The position numbers and the translations under genes are program-made. The notes under the pieces are model-generated. The model ran no database searches, was not told the DNA's origin, and saw nothing but the letters and a program-made list of their open reading frames with translations. A stretch of DNA of 64,000 nucleotides from Actinacidiphila bryophytorum. GTDB lineage: Bacteria > Actinomycetota > Actinomycetes > Streptomycetales > Streptomycetaceae. The first letter of the stretch is position 1. Each line of letters starts with the position of its first letter. The stretch spans positions 62,001 through 126,000 of the forward strand of contig NZ_JAFFIX010000001.1 in assembly GCF_016916835.1 (NCBI RefSeq), read 5' to 3'. Shown here piece by piece: positions 35,982-45,914 of the stretch.

Positions 35982-37388
35982 TCACCCGCCGGGGAGTACG
36001 GCGGGCTTGGCCGGGGTGTACAGCCAGGTCTGGAAGAAGCCGCCCAGGTCCTTGCCCGACAGGCGCTCGGCCAGGGCGCGGAACTGCGCGATGGTGCCGT
36101 TGCCGTAGCGGTGCTGCGCGGGCCAGGCCTTGAGCAGCGCGCGGAAGGCGGGCTCCCCGACGGTGATGCGCAGCGCCTGGATGGCGACGGCGCCGCGGTC
36201 GTAGACGGCGTCGTCGAACTGCTTGGCCGGCCCCGGGTCGCCCGGCTCGACCGTCCAGAAGGGGTCGTCGGCCGGGTGGGCGTCGTAGGTCTGCCGGGCG
36301 ATCTGCTGCACGGTCGCGGTGCCCTGGTGCTCGGCCCACAGCCAGCTGCCGTACGTCGCGAAGCCCTCGTTCAGCCAGATGTCGGACCAGCGGGCGAGCG
36401 AGACGTCGTCGCCCCACCACTGGTGGGACAGCTCGTGCGCGACGGTGCCGATGCCGTCGGTGGTGGCGAAGACCGCGGGGCTGTAGAAGACCCGGGTCTG
36501 CGCTTCGAGGGAGAAGTGCGAGGGGACGTCGGGGACGTAACCGCCGGCCGCGTCGAAGGGGTAGGGGCCGAACCAGCCGCTGAGGAAGTCGATGATCTCG
36601 CCGGTGCGCTCGACGCCGGCCCGCGCGTTGGCTGCGGTGGCCGCGGGCAGCGCCGTGCTGTAGGCGTTGATGACCGGCACGCCGGTTCGGGTGCGGCTGC
36701 GGGTGATGTCGAAGTGCCCGAGGGCGAGCGTGGCCAGGTAGGTGGCCTGCGGCCGGTCCTGGTGCCAGTGGTAGGAGCTCCAGCCGTCCGCGGTGTGCTG
36801 CGAGACCAGCAGGCCGTTGCTGATCGCCTGCTCGCCCGCCGGGACCTGCACGTCGACGTCGTAGGTGGCCTTGTCCAGCGGGTGGTCGTTGCTGGGGAAC
36901 CACCACCAGGCCGACTCGGGCTCGTTGGCCGCGACCCCGCCGTCCGCGGTGCGCTGCCAGGAGGTGAAGCCGTAGCGCTCGACGCTGGAGGGCACGCCGG
37001 AGTAGGTGACCGCGACGGTGATGCGGTGGCCGCGCGGGATCGCCTTCGCCGGGGTGACGACCAGCTCCTGTTCGCCGCTGGTGGCGAAGGCCGCGGGGCG
37101 GCCGTCCACCGTCACCTTGCTGACCGTCAGTGCGAAGTCCAGGTCGAAGCTGGTCAGGCCCTGGGTGGCGGTCGCCTGCAGGGTGGCGGTGCCGGACAGG
37201 GTGTCGGTCGCGGGCTGGTAGCGGAGGTCGAGGTCGTAGTGGGAGACGTCGTAGCCGCCGTTGCCGTACGTCGGGTAGTACGGGTCGCCGATGCCGGGTG
37301 CTCCCGGTCCCGCGTCGGCGGCGGCTGCCGGGATCACCAGCAGGAAGCCGAGGGCGGCGGCAGCGGGTGCGATCAGTCTGAGGCGCAC
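35982..37388 (-). CDS. Secreted M1-family metallopeptidase
   Basis: A 468-residue zinc aminopeptidase-like protein from GTG 37388. A signal peptide covers about residues 1-27 (ends AAAADA). Zinc site H318-E319-L-S-H322 with third ligand E341 in NEGFATY is intact. The exopeptidase GxMEN motif reads as SLEAQTR (E295), so amino-end recognition may be altered. It lacks the large C-terminal helical domain of full-length aminopeptidases. It lies upstream of, and on the same strand as, the YkgJ-pentapeptide gene, 54 nt apart. Confidence 0.9.
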   Translation of the reverse strand: MRLRLIAPAAAALGFLLVIPAAAADAGPGAPGIGDPYYPTYGNGGYDVSHYDLDLRYQPATDTLSGTATLQATATQGLTSFDLDFALTVSKVTVDGRPAAFATSGEQELVVTPAKAIPRGHRITVAVTYSGVPSSVERYGFTSWQRTADGGVAANEPESAWWWFPSNDHPLDKATYDVDVQVPAGEQAISNGLLVSQHTADGWSSYHWHQDRPQATYLATLALGHFDITRSRTRTGVPVINAYSTALPAATAANARAGVERTGEIIDFLSGWFGPYPFDAAGGYVPDVPSHFSLEAQTRVFYSPAVFATTDGIGTVAHELSHQWWGDDVSLARWSDIWLNEGFATYGSWLWAEHQGTATVQQIARQTYDAHPADDPFWTVEPGDPGPAKQFDDAVYDRGAVAIQALRITVGEPAFRALLKAWPAQHRYGNGTIAQFRALAERLSGKDLGGFFQTWLYTPAKPAVLPGG

Positions 37389-37675
37389 AGGGTCCTCCAG
37401 CGCGGGGCGGTCCGCCCCATGGGTGGCAGGTACACGACGACCCTAGGAAGATCCGGCCGCCACAGCCACCCCGCGGCCCCCCGCTGTCGCAGAAACTTCA
37501 CCCGGCGCAACAGTCGCGGCGAAACCTTGCCGCGACACCCCGCCGCAGCACTCCCGCCGGCACCGGCCGCGCACACCGGGAACGCCGCCGCGGGCCGGAC
37601 CGTTTCCCGCTCGGACGGAGTCGATCACCCGGGCGAGCGGCTGACGCGACGGGTGCGGGCGGATAGGTTCACCAT

Positions 37676-38833
37676 GTGAAGAATGTCTGGCTGACCAGAG
37701 CCCTCCAGCGGGTGGAGGGGGAGTATCTGGCGCGCATGGGCCTGTCGCTGCCGCTGGCATCCATCGCCCTGGTCATCATCGCGGACCTCATCGCGGGCCG
37801 GGACCACTTCCTCACCCCCGGCATCGTGGTCGCGCCCCCGCTCGCCGCGATCACCGTGACCTGGCGCAAGACGCTCTTCATCGGAGTGTTCGGCCTCTTC
37901 GTGCAGGCCGCACTCGCCCCCTACGACGGCATCACCGACATCCCCGACCACGACGTCTTCTTCGGCCAGGCCTTCGCCTACGCCCTCGTCACCCTCTTCA
38001 GCGTCTACATCGCCTGGCGCCGCGAGACCGGGGCCAGGGCCTTCACCGCCATCGCCTCCGTCGCCGAGGCCGCCCAGCACGCCCTGATGCGCCCGCCCGA
38101 CCCGCGCGTCGGATCCGTACGGCTCGCCGTGCGGTACGTCTCCGCCGCCGACGCCGCGCAGATCGGCGGCGACCTCTACGCGGTCATCGACACCCCGCAC
38201 GGCGTAAGGGCGCTCATCGGCGACGTCCGCGGCAAAGGGCTCGCCGCGGTGCAGACCTCCGCGGTCGTCCTGGGCGCCTTCCGCGAAGCGGCCTTCGACG
38301 AGGGCGGGCTCGACACCGTCGCCCGCCGCGTCGACACCAGCGTCGGGCGGCACGTCACCACCGGCGACTTCATCACCGCGCTCTTCGCACAGTTCGACGA
38401 GCCCGGCAGCGTCGAACTCCTCCACTACGGCCACGTCGCGCCGCTGCGGGTCTCCCGAGACGGCGCGGTCGAGACGCTCGACCCCGCCGAGCCGTGGGTG
38501 CCGCTCGGGCTCGCCGACCTCGTGTCGGGCGGCCCGACCGCCTGGCGCGTGCCCATGCTTCCCGGGGACGTGCTCGTGCTGTGCACCGACGGGGTCATCG
38601 AGGCGCGCAGCCCGCTCGACAACACGTTCTATCCGCTCGGGGAGCGGGTCGGCCCGCTCGTGGCCGGAGCGGGCCGTGACCTCGACGCGGCGGTCGAGCG
38701 GGTCTACGAGGACCTCCTCCGGCACGCCGGCGGTTCCCTCTCGGACGACGTCGTCCTCCTCCTGCTGTCCCCCCAGCCCGAGGCCCTCCCGGCCCACCCC
38801 CAGGACCCGCCCCTCCTCGGCGACGCCATCTGA
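37676..38833 (+). CDS. Membrane-bound SpoIIE-type PP2C phosphatase
   Basis: A 385-residue protein from GTG 37676. Three or four TM helices occupy residues about 20-120 (ASIALVIIADLIAG, TLFIGVFGLFVQAA, AFAYALVTLFSVYIAW). The C-terminal PPM phosphatase domain has the metal-binding IGGDLYAV, IGDVRGKG, TDGVIEAR and SDDVVLLLL segments. Such phosphatases control anti-sigma or anti-anti-sigma proteins in Streptomyces; no such partner is adjacent. The more upstream ATG is followed at once by a stop, which supports GTG. Confidence 0.9.
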   Translation: MKNVWLTRALQRVEGEYLARMGLSLPLASIALVIIADLIAGRDHFLTPGIVVAPPLAAITVTWRKTLFIGVFGLFVQAALAPYDGITDIPDHDVFFGQAFAYALVTLFSVYIAWRRETGARAFTAIASVAEAAQHALMRPPDPRVGSVRLAVRYVSAADAAQIGGDLYAVIDTPHGVRALIGDVRGKGLAAVQTSAVVLGAFREAAFDEGGLDTVARRVDTSVGRHVTTGDFITALFAQFDEPGSVELLHYGHVAPLRVSRDGAVETLDPAEPWVPLGLADLVSGGPTAWRVPMLPGDVLVLCTDGVIEARSPLDNTFYPLGERVGPLVAGAGRDLDAAVERVYEDLLRHAGGSLSDDVVLLLLSPQPEALPAHPQDPPLLGDAI

Positions 38834-38885
38834 GAGGTCATTCAGCCAAATCTGCCAAGAATTGCGCTAGGCGTTCCGGGCAACC

Positions 38886-38914
38886 TTGACACCGGTGGGC
38901 CCGTCACCAAGGAT
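38886..38914 (+). promoter_or_regulatory. Probable promoter of the RHS gene
   Basis: TTGACA at 38886-38891 and AAGGAT at 38909-38914 are 17 bp apart, a good fit to a vegetative actinobacterial sigma factor. The start would fall about 35 nt before the coding region. Confidence 0.6.
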
Positions 38915-38955
38915 GACCCTGCCATATAGGCGCCTGGTTTACGTGGGGGGATTTG

Positions 38956-41900
38956 ATGGGTGGGGTTCGGCATGGGCTGCGTCGCGGGATTTGCGGATTA
39001 CTGGCTGCTGCATTCTTAACGGCGGCACTGCCCGGGGCCGCCGTTGCCTCCGACGAGAAGGAAATCCCAAAAACGAAGACGGCAATAGGTCAGGATTCTG
39101 GTGGAGTACGGCCCTTGAAACCTGCGAAACCGATGACGCTCAAGGAGCGGCATGACCAGGTTCAGAAGGACGACTTCATCCGGAGGTTGCCGCTTGGTCT
39201 CCGCCGTTCTGTGGAGAAGTCTCCGCGGTTGACTCTGCCCGCAGGCAAGCGGCCGGCCAGCACATCACGGAAGACGCCGATGACTTCACTCTCGGCGGCC
39301 GATCCGTTCGAGGGAGCCATCTGGGGATCCACCTACGAGAATTTTCCACCGCCTACTGACGACGGCAAGGTGACAGACGTTTCCGCCGGCGTCCCCGTCT
39401 CGCCTCAGCTCTTTGTTGATGCCCAGCCCGGCGAGACCACGTGGGAGGTAAACGCCAGTGGATCTTTGACCTTCCCGCCCTCCTATACCCGGATCGAGCT
39501 GTACAACGCTTCGACGAACGCCCTGGTGTCCACTCGCATCACCAACCACCAGACCTCCACGGACGGGGATACGCTGGGCGTCTGCCTGCAGTGGCTGTAC
39601 AGCGGCCTCATGAATCAGTGCGCCTGGATCGTCACGGATGGTGCGATAGCGGGAACCGCTGGAACGAAGTACTACGCGAAATTATCCTTCGCAACACAGC
39701 AGACCCTTCATTACTACCAAATCTCAGACACCATATATCAGGAGTACTGGCTCCCGACGGCCTGGACGACTCCGGTCACGACGGCCTCGGGACCTGCTGT
39801 GCACACACCAGGAATCCCTGGTGGCATGGACGGTCAGTGTTCGTGCTCTCACCAGACAAACCGTGCTGATCCGGTGAACACCGCGACCGGGACGGTGACG
39901 GAAACGGTGACAGATGCAGCGGTTCCGGGGAAGGGTGTGCCGCTCACTCTGCAGCGGTCATACCGGTCCGATGCCTCGGCGGCAACCGGGTTGCTGGGGA
40001 AGGGTTGGTCGCTCGGGCTCGAGTCGTCGCTCGCTCCGGCCAGTGATCAGGCGACGCTGATCGACGCCGACGGCGCGAAGGTGGTGTTCACCAAGAACTC
40101 CGACGGCACCTTTTCGGCACCCAAGCCCGTTCGGTACATTCTGTCGGCCGTTTCCGGTGGATTCACGGTCACTGCCCTTGACCACAGCACTCGCACTTTC
40201 GACACCGCCGGGCGACTCACCGCGGTGAAGGACAGCGACGGGAGCGGTCTTTCACTCGGTTACGCTTCTGGTGTACTCAGCAGTATCACCGATGCCGCGG
40301 GCCGCACCGCTTCCCTTACGGTCGACAGCGCGACGGGCCGGCTCACAGCGGTCACCTTGCAGGACGGCCGGAGTGTCGGATACGCCTATACGGGCGGTCA
40401 GCTGACGAGCGTGACCGGCATGGACGGCGGGGTGACGAAGTACACCTACGACGGTACCGGCCGACTGGCGACGATTGTGGACGCCAACGGCAACACGGTC
40501 ACGCAGAACACCTACGACGCGACGACCGGCCGGATCGCTAAGCAGATCGACGCGGGCGGCAAGGAGATCCTCTTCGGTTGGACGCCCACGGAGGGTGCAC
40601 CCGGCGGTTCCGGGGAGTCGGATATGACAGCCCCGAATGGCGGCATCTGGACGGATGTCTATCAGGCGGGTGTCCTGATGAGCAGCTCGGACCCGCTCGG
40701 CCACGGTCCCAGTCGCAGTTACGACCCGTCGCTGAACATCGCCGAGCAGGTCGACGCCAATTTCGAGTCGGCGGACATGACATACGACGCTCATGGCAAC
40801 GTTCTCACGGCGACCGCGGGTGGGAAGACCGAGAAGTGGCAGTACGACAGTGCGGACAGGCTGACCAACCACACCGACGGCCTGGGACATACCACGACGT
40901 ACACCTACGACGGCGACAGCGCCCGGCCTCTGACGGAGAGCGGGGCCGCGGGGACCACCACCTACACCTACAACTCCAGCGACCTGGTGGAGACCGAGAC
41001 GTCACCTGGCGGGAATGTCACCACCTACGGCTATGACGCCGCCGGCAACCTCACATCGACCACCACGCCCGAAGGCAACACATCGACGACCACGTACGAC
41101 GATGCGGGCCGGGTGACCAGCGAGACCGACCCCCGCGGCAACCTGCCAGGGGCTGATCCCTCCAAGTTCACCACCACTTACGACTACGACGCCCAGGGGC
41201 GGCTGAAGACCCAGACGGATCCGCTGGGGCACACCACGTCGTACACGTACGACGGCAACGGGAACCAGCTGACCGTCACCGACGCCTTGGGGCAGGTCAC
41301 CACCTACGGGTATGACACGTTCAACCGCCGCACCTCGGTAAAGGGTCCGGACGGAAAGACGTCGACGACCGAGTATGACGCGGCGGGCAACGTCACCGCG
41401 ACTGTCGACCCATTGGGCAACCGCACCACGAGCACCTACGACACAGCCAAGCGGCTGATCTCGACCACGTCTCCCCGCGGCAATGAAACGGGGGCCGACA
41501 AGGCGAAGTTCACCACGACCTACGCCTACGACGGCGTGGGAAACCGCACCGACGTCGTAGACCCCGCGGGCGGCGAAACCGTCACAGAGTACGACGGCTT
41601 GAGCCGCGTGACCTCGGTGACCGACCCGCTGGGCCACAAGACGCTGACCAGCTACGACGATGACGGGAACATCGCCACGACGACGGACGCGCTGGGGAAG
41701 GTCACGACGTACACCTACGATGCGGCGGATCGGCAGAAGACGGTCACGGATCCGCTCGGCAAGGTCACGTCCTACGGGTACGACGCCGAGGGCCACCAGA
41801 CGTCCCAGACGACGCCGCTGGGATTCACCACGTCCTGGACGTTCGACGATGACGGCCGGATGATCACGCAGGTCGACCCGCGCGGGAATGTCGCCGGGGC

Positions 41901-44900
41901 GGACCCGTCGAACTTCACCACGACCTTCGGCTACGACGCTGCCGGCAACAAGACCACGGTCACGGACGCACTGGGCAAGACAACCACCACCGCCTACGAC
42001 GCCAACGACGATGCGACGTCGGTGAAGGACCCCCTCGGGCGGGAGACGACGACGCGCTACGACGACCTGGGCCGGATCGACAAGGTGACCGCTCCGGACG
42101 GCGCCGCGACCATCTACTCCTACAACGTCACCGGAACCTTGGCTACCCGCGAGGATCCCAACGGGCACACCACGACCTACGGGTACGACGATGCCGGACG
42201 GCAGACCTCGGTGACCGACCCGCTGGGGCGCGTACGGACCGTGGGCTACGACGCGGACGGCAACGCCGCCACGGTCACGGACGCGCGCGGCATCACCACC
42301 ACCACGGCATTTGACGGCCGAGGGCTGCCGTCGGGAACGGCGTACAGCGACAACACTCCGGCTGTCGGCTACTCCTACTTCGGGGACGGAAAGCAGAAGA
42401 CCATCACCGACGGAACCGGCACACGCACCTTCGGATACGACGCGGACGGCCGACTGGCCTCGGTGACCCCGTCGGCCGGCAAGGGCGCGTTCTCCTACAC
42501 CTACGACGACGACGGCCGGATCACCAGCCGTACTGAGGACTACAGCGACGGCGCTCCCCTGGACTGGTCAGGCGCAGTCCAGACCGTGAGTGCAGACCTG
42601 AACGGCGACGGCACGACGGACGTAGTCCGAACCGACTCCAAGGACGGCATCCGCACCTACCTCGGCCACCCAGACGGCACCTTCACGCCTGGAAGCACGC
42701 TGACCGGCACTGGGACCGGGTTCACCCAGGTCGTGCCCATCGAACTCACCAGCGACGGCAAGACCGACCTGCTCACCATCGACAAGTCCACCGGCCACAT
42801 GCTCCGCTACAACGGCGACGGCTCCGGTGGATTCGCTGCAGCGGCCAACGTCGGCGCAGGCTGGAGTGCGATGACCCTGACGCCGGGGGACTTCACCGGC
42901 GACGGCAAGCAGGACTTCCTGGCGTTCAACTCGTCCGAAAACCAGATGTACCTCTATCCCGGCAAGGGCGACGGCACCTTTGGCACCCGCAGCGTCTTCG
43001 GCTCGGGTTGGGCGACGTACCGGCCGATCTCGCTGGACTTCAACGGCGACGGCAAGATCGACCTCCTCGCCATCAACGATGCCGACGGGAAACTGTACTT
43101 CTATCCCGGAAAAGGCGACGGCACCGTTGCCACCCGCGTCCAAGTCGGCACCGGATGGACCACCTTCCACATCGCCCCCGGCGACTTCAACGGCGACGGC
43201 AAACTCGACCTCCTTGGCCGGGACACGGTGGGCAACAAGCTCTACGTGTACCCCGGCACCGGATCAGGCACCGTGAGCGCTCGGATCACCGAAGCCGATT
43301 CCTGGACCGGCTACGGCGACCCCGTCATGGGCCGCTTCGACAACAACGCCACCCTCGACATCGCCGCCACCGACACCACCGGCCACCTGCGCGTGTGGAC
43401 GAACGACGGCGCCGCCCACCTGACCGGCGCCGTGCCCGCCGCAACGCCGGCCTCGGGCCAGAAGACCACCTACGGCTACGACGACGACTCCCGCCAGACC
43501 TCCCAGACCGGACCCACCGGGACCGTTGCCTACGCCTACGACCCGGCCGAGAACCTCACCACGACCACCCTGCCCGCAGCCAACGGCTATACCGAGAAAC
43601 GAGGCTACGACGCGGATGGCCGCTTGACGTCGATCGGCAGCACCAAGGACTCCAGCACCCTGGCGGACTGGCAATTGAGCCTCGACGCCGTGGGACAGCC
43701 CACCCGCATCGACGCCACCCGTACCGGCAAGGCGACCGCCTACCAGTACTACACCTACGACAACGCCGGCCGACTCCTGACCGACTGCACCTCGGCAGCC
43801 AAAACCACCGCCTGCCCCGCAACCGACCTCGCCGCCGGAACGACCTATACCTATGACGGCGTCGGCAACCGCACCACCGCCACCACCAACGGCGCCCTGA
43901 CCACGTACTCCTACGACGCGGCCGACGAGCTCACCGAGAGCCTCACCGGCACAACCACCACCAGCTACAGCTACGACAAAAACGGCAACCAGACCGGCGA
44001 CGGCACCAACACCTTCAGCTACGACGCCGGCAACCACCTCACCACCCTCACCAGCGGAAGCACCACCTACACCTACGGGTACGACGCCGCCGGCAACCGC
44101 ACCACCGCCGCCAAGAACGGCACACGCCAGCGCAGCACCGTCTGGGACACCAACTACCAACTCCCCCAGGCTGCAGCCGAATACGGGGCCTCGGGCGCCC
44201 TGACTGCCGACTACCAGTACAACCCGCTGGAGCAGATCCAGTCCCAGACCACTCCGACCGGGAGCGCCGTCTACTACCACCACGACCAACTCGGGTCCGT
44301 CACCGACCTCACCGACAACACAGGCAACCTCCAAACCAGCTACGCCTACACCGCCTACGGCCAGACCACCCGAACCAACACCGGCACCAACCCACCGGCC
44401 AACCCCTTCACCTACACCGGCCAGTACGAAGAACCCACCACCGCAGCCGCCGGCCTCTACCTCCGCGCCCGCAACTACGACCCCACCACCGGCCGATTCA
44501 CCGCCACCGACCCGCTGACGATCCAAACCGGCACCCCAGTCACCGCGCCCTACGTCTACGCCAGCGACGCGCCCACCCGGCTCGTGGACCCATCGGGCAA
44601 GTGCTCCGTGTGGGAGGCCGCCAGCTGGCCAGGCTGTGACCCCAAGAACCTGACGGGAGGGCTGCTCGAAACCATCTCCGAAAACTTGGAGTGCCAGTAC
44701 GAGAATTTCGTAGGGCCGTCTCAAGGGCGGCTCGCAGGCGAGGCGAGATTCGCTAAGGAGGAGAGCTTTATCTTCGGCGAGATGATGCGGAATGTGAATT
44801 CCCCTGTAGTGAAATCAATTAGAGCCGTTAATTCCACAACGCTCGACGTCTTCGGAGTTCCGCTGGGGTCTCCTCAGAGTGGGTGGCCCTTCACCACGGC

Positions 44901-45291
44901 TGGCGCAGCCGCCACTTGGGCTGCGATGGTCAGGCCCGGCGGCCCTTGGGACCACAAGGGGGTTCTCCAGCAGATCGCCGGTGGCAAACTCTGGAGCCAG
45001 GTGCCCGGTAAGGAATTGGAAGTATTCTACGACATCTGGTCCAACATCCATTACGGGTATGTTGGCCGAAGTGCCAAATTCAGCCGACTTGAACTCAAGT
45101 ACGGTCAGCAACTGCCCGGCACCGGCCATACCGACAAGGGTGACATCCTCACCTCCGGGCTGGGAATGGATCTGTGGGAAGCGTTCGGCTCAGGACTGAC
45201 TATCCGCGCATTCCACCAGTCCACGGAGCGCCTCATCGGACGAATGTCCAAAACGGCGGATGTATCACAAGTAAGGTATGCGGCATGGTAA
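38956..45291 (+). CDS. Secreted RHS/YD-repeat polymorphic toxin with FG-GAP insert
   Basis: 2111 residues from ATG 38956. A signal peptide (about 1-32) is followed by a DUF6531-type region (about 305-375), YD repeats (about 495-1195), five FG-GAP/VCBS-like repeats with D-x-N-G-D-G calcium loops (about 1213-1465), more YD repeats, and the RHS core LYLRARNYDPTTGRFTATDPL (about 1834-1854) ending at LVDPSGK (about 1881). The last 230 residues are the toxin tip, with GPWDHKG and WSNIHYGYVGRSAKF resembling polymorphic toxin type 44. Codons 15, 21 and 242 are TTA, so translation should depend on the bldA tRNA. The tip has lower GC. The YD shell should encapsulate the toxin. Confidence 0.9.
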   Translation: MGGVRHGLRRGICGLLAAAFLTAALPGAAVASDEKEIPKTKTAIGQDSGGVRPLKPAKPMTLKERHDQVQKDDFIRRLPLGLRRSVEKSPRLTLPAGKRPASTSRKTPMTSLSAADPFEGAIWGSTYENFPPPTDDGKVTDVSAGVPVSPQLFVDAQPGETTWEVNASGSLTFPPSYTRIELYNASTNALVSTRITNHQTSTDGDTLGVCLQWLYSGLMNQCAWIVTDGAIAGTAGTKYYAKLSFATQQTLHYYQISDTIYQEYWLPTAWTTPVTTASGPAVHTPGIPGGMDGQCSCSHQTNRADPVNTATGTVTETVTDAAVPGKGVPLTLQRSYRSDASAATGLLGKGWSLGLESSLAPASDQATLIDADGAKVVFTKNSDGTFSAPKPVRYILSAVSGGFTVTALDHSTRTFDTAGRLTAVKDSDGSGLSLGYASGVLSSITDAAGRTASLTVDSATGRLTAVTLQDGRSVGYAYTGGQLTSVTGMDGGVTKYTYDGTGRLATIVDANGNTVTQNTYDATTGRIAKQIDAGGKEILFGWTPTEGAPGGSGESDMTAPNGGIWTDVYQAGVLMSSSDPLGHGPSRSYDPSLNIAEQVDANFESADMTYDAHGNVLTATAGGKTEKWQYDSADRLTNHTDGLGHTTTYTYDGDSARPLTESGAAGTTTYTYNSSDLVETETSPGGNVTTYGYDAAGNLTSTTTPEGNTSTTTYDDAGRVTSETDPRGNLPGADPSKFTTTYDYDAQGRLKTQTDPLGHTTSYTYDGNGNQLTVTDALGQVTTYGYDTFNRRTSVKGPDGKTSTTEYDAAGNVTATVDPLGNRTTSTYDTAKRLISTTSPRGNETGADKAKFTTTYAYDGVGNRTDVVDPAGGETVTEYDGLSRVTSVTDPLGHKTLTSYDDDGNIATTTDALGKVTTYTYDAADRQKTVTDPLGKVTSYGYDAEGHQTSQTTPLGFTTSWTFDDDGRMITQVDPRGNVAGADPSNFTTTFGYDAAGNKTTVTDALGKTTTTAYDANDDATSVKDPLGRETTTRYDDLGRIDKVTAPDGAATIYSYNVTGTLATREDPNGHTTTYGYDDAGRQTSVTDPLGRVRTVGYDADGNAATVTDARGITTTTAFDGRGLPSGTAYSDNTPAVGYSYFGDGKQKTITDGTGTRTFGYDADGRLASVTPSAGKGAFSYTYDDDGRITSRTEDYSDGAPLDWSGAVQTVSADLNGDGTTDVVRTDSKDGIRTYLGHPDGTFTPGSTLTGTGTGFTQVVPIELTSDGKTDLLTIDKSTGHMLRYNGDGSGGFAAAANVGAGWSAMTLTPGDFTGDGKQDFLAFNSSENQMYLYPGKGDGTFGTRSVFGSGWATYRPISLDFNGDGKIDLLAINDADGKLYFYPGKGDGTVATRVQVGTGWTTFHIAPGDFNGDGKLDLLGRDTVGNKLYVYPGTGSGTVSARITEADSWTGYGDPVMGRFDNNATLDIAATDTTGHLRVWTNDGAAHLTGAVPAATPASGQKTTYGYDDDSRQTSQTGPTGTVAYAYDPAENLTTTTLPAANGYTEKRGYDADGRLTSIGSTKDSSTLADWQLSLDAVGQPTRIDATRTGKATAYQYYTYDNAGRLLTDCTSAAKTTACPATDLAAGTTYTYDGVGNRTTATTNGALTTYSYDAADELTESLTGTTTTSYSYDKNGNQTGDGTNTFSYDAGNHLTTLTSGSTTYTYGYDAAGNRTTAAKNGTRQRSTVWDTNYQLPQAAAEYGASGALTADYQYNPLEQIQSQTTPTGSAVYYHHDQLGSVTDLTDNTGNLQTSYAYTAYGQTTRTNTGTNPPANPFTYTGQYEEPTTAAAGLYLRARNYDPTTGRFTATDPLTIQTGTPVTAPYVYASDAPTRLVDPSGKCSVWEAASWPGCDPKNLTGGLLETISENLECQYENFVGPSQGRLAGEARFAKEESFIFGEMMRNVNSPVVKSIRAVNSTTLDVFGVPLGSPQSGWPFTTAGAAATWAAMVRPGGPWDHKGVLQQIAGGKLWSQVPGKELEVFYDIWSNIHYGYVGRSAKFSRLELKYGQQLPGTGHTDKGDILTSGLGMDLWEAFGSGLTIRAFHQSTERLIGRMSKTADVSQVRYAAW

Positions 45292-45848
45292 AAGAACCCG
45301 CGATTCGGATAGTCAACTGCGCTGCAGTGTGCTTCGTCTCGCTGTGCCTCACGGCATGTGGGAATGAGATGGGTGGCGGACAGCAGCCGCCCACCATGCT
45401 GATAATCGACGGTCCGCGGGGGGCGGGTGAATGGCATCCAATTCGCCTGAGCGGGCAGGACAACGGCTCGGAAGCTTCGAGGAGATGGCTTCAGCGGATC
45501 GATGACTTCACGGAGACGGTCCGCATCTACCCCTCCGACAAGGTTGCTGCAAACGCATTCAGAACAAGCTCGCCAGAGAAGACGACGGACACCTACGTGG
45601 GGGCCGAGGAGTACTCCATAGGGGCGCGGCTGATGGGTGCGGACCAGGTTGACTACAAGTGCGGGACCTGGGACGAGCGGGCGCAGTGCATCACATGGTG
45701 GGCCTGGGCGCGCTACGGTCGGTACACGGTGGAATTGACCTACCGGCGTGCCGACGGCAGCACGACCAGCCTGACGGACCCCCAACTGGCAGTGATGGTC
45801 ACCAATGCCGGAACTGACGTAGCGGAGAAATACCGCGCGATCAGCTGA
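45285..45848 (+). CDS. Lipoprotein overlapping the RHS gene: candidate immunity protein
   Basis: A 187-residue protein from ATG 45285, which overlaps the RHS stop by 7 nt. Residues 1-24 are a lipoprotein signal peptide with lipobox L22-T-A-C25. The mature part is unfamiliar, beta-rich in appearance, with Trp/Tyr segments (CITWWAWARYGRYTVELTYRR) and two further Cys. No homologue is recognised. Its position directly after a toxin C-terminus is that of an immunity gene. If so, neutralisation happens on the outer face of the membrane, which fits a toxin acting there, or a role in binding it before uptake. This is inference. Confidence 0.75.
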   Translation: MVKEPAIRIVNCAAVCFVSLCLTACGNEMGGGQQPPTMLIIDGPRGAGEWHPIRLSGQDNGSEASRRWLQRIDDFTETVRIYPSDKVAANAFRTSSPEKTTDTYVGAEEYSIGARLMGADQVDYKCGTWDERAQCITWWAWARYGRYTVELTYRRADGSTTSLTDPQLAVMVTNAGTDVAEKYRAIS

Positions 45849-45914
45849 TCCGGGCGCCGGCTGATGGGCACTCGGAAGTATCCGAGGATTCACGTTCCGC
45901 GGCCCGAGGCCGGG

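Noticed and set aside
43008..43856. Open frame inside the RHS gene in another phase
   Set aside because: It is rich in Arg and His, arises from repeated YD and FG-GAP codons, and overlaps the clearly real RHS frame.
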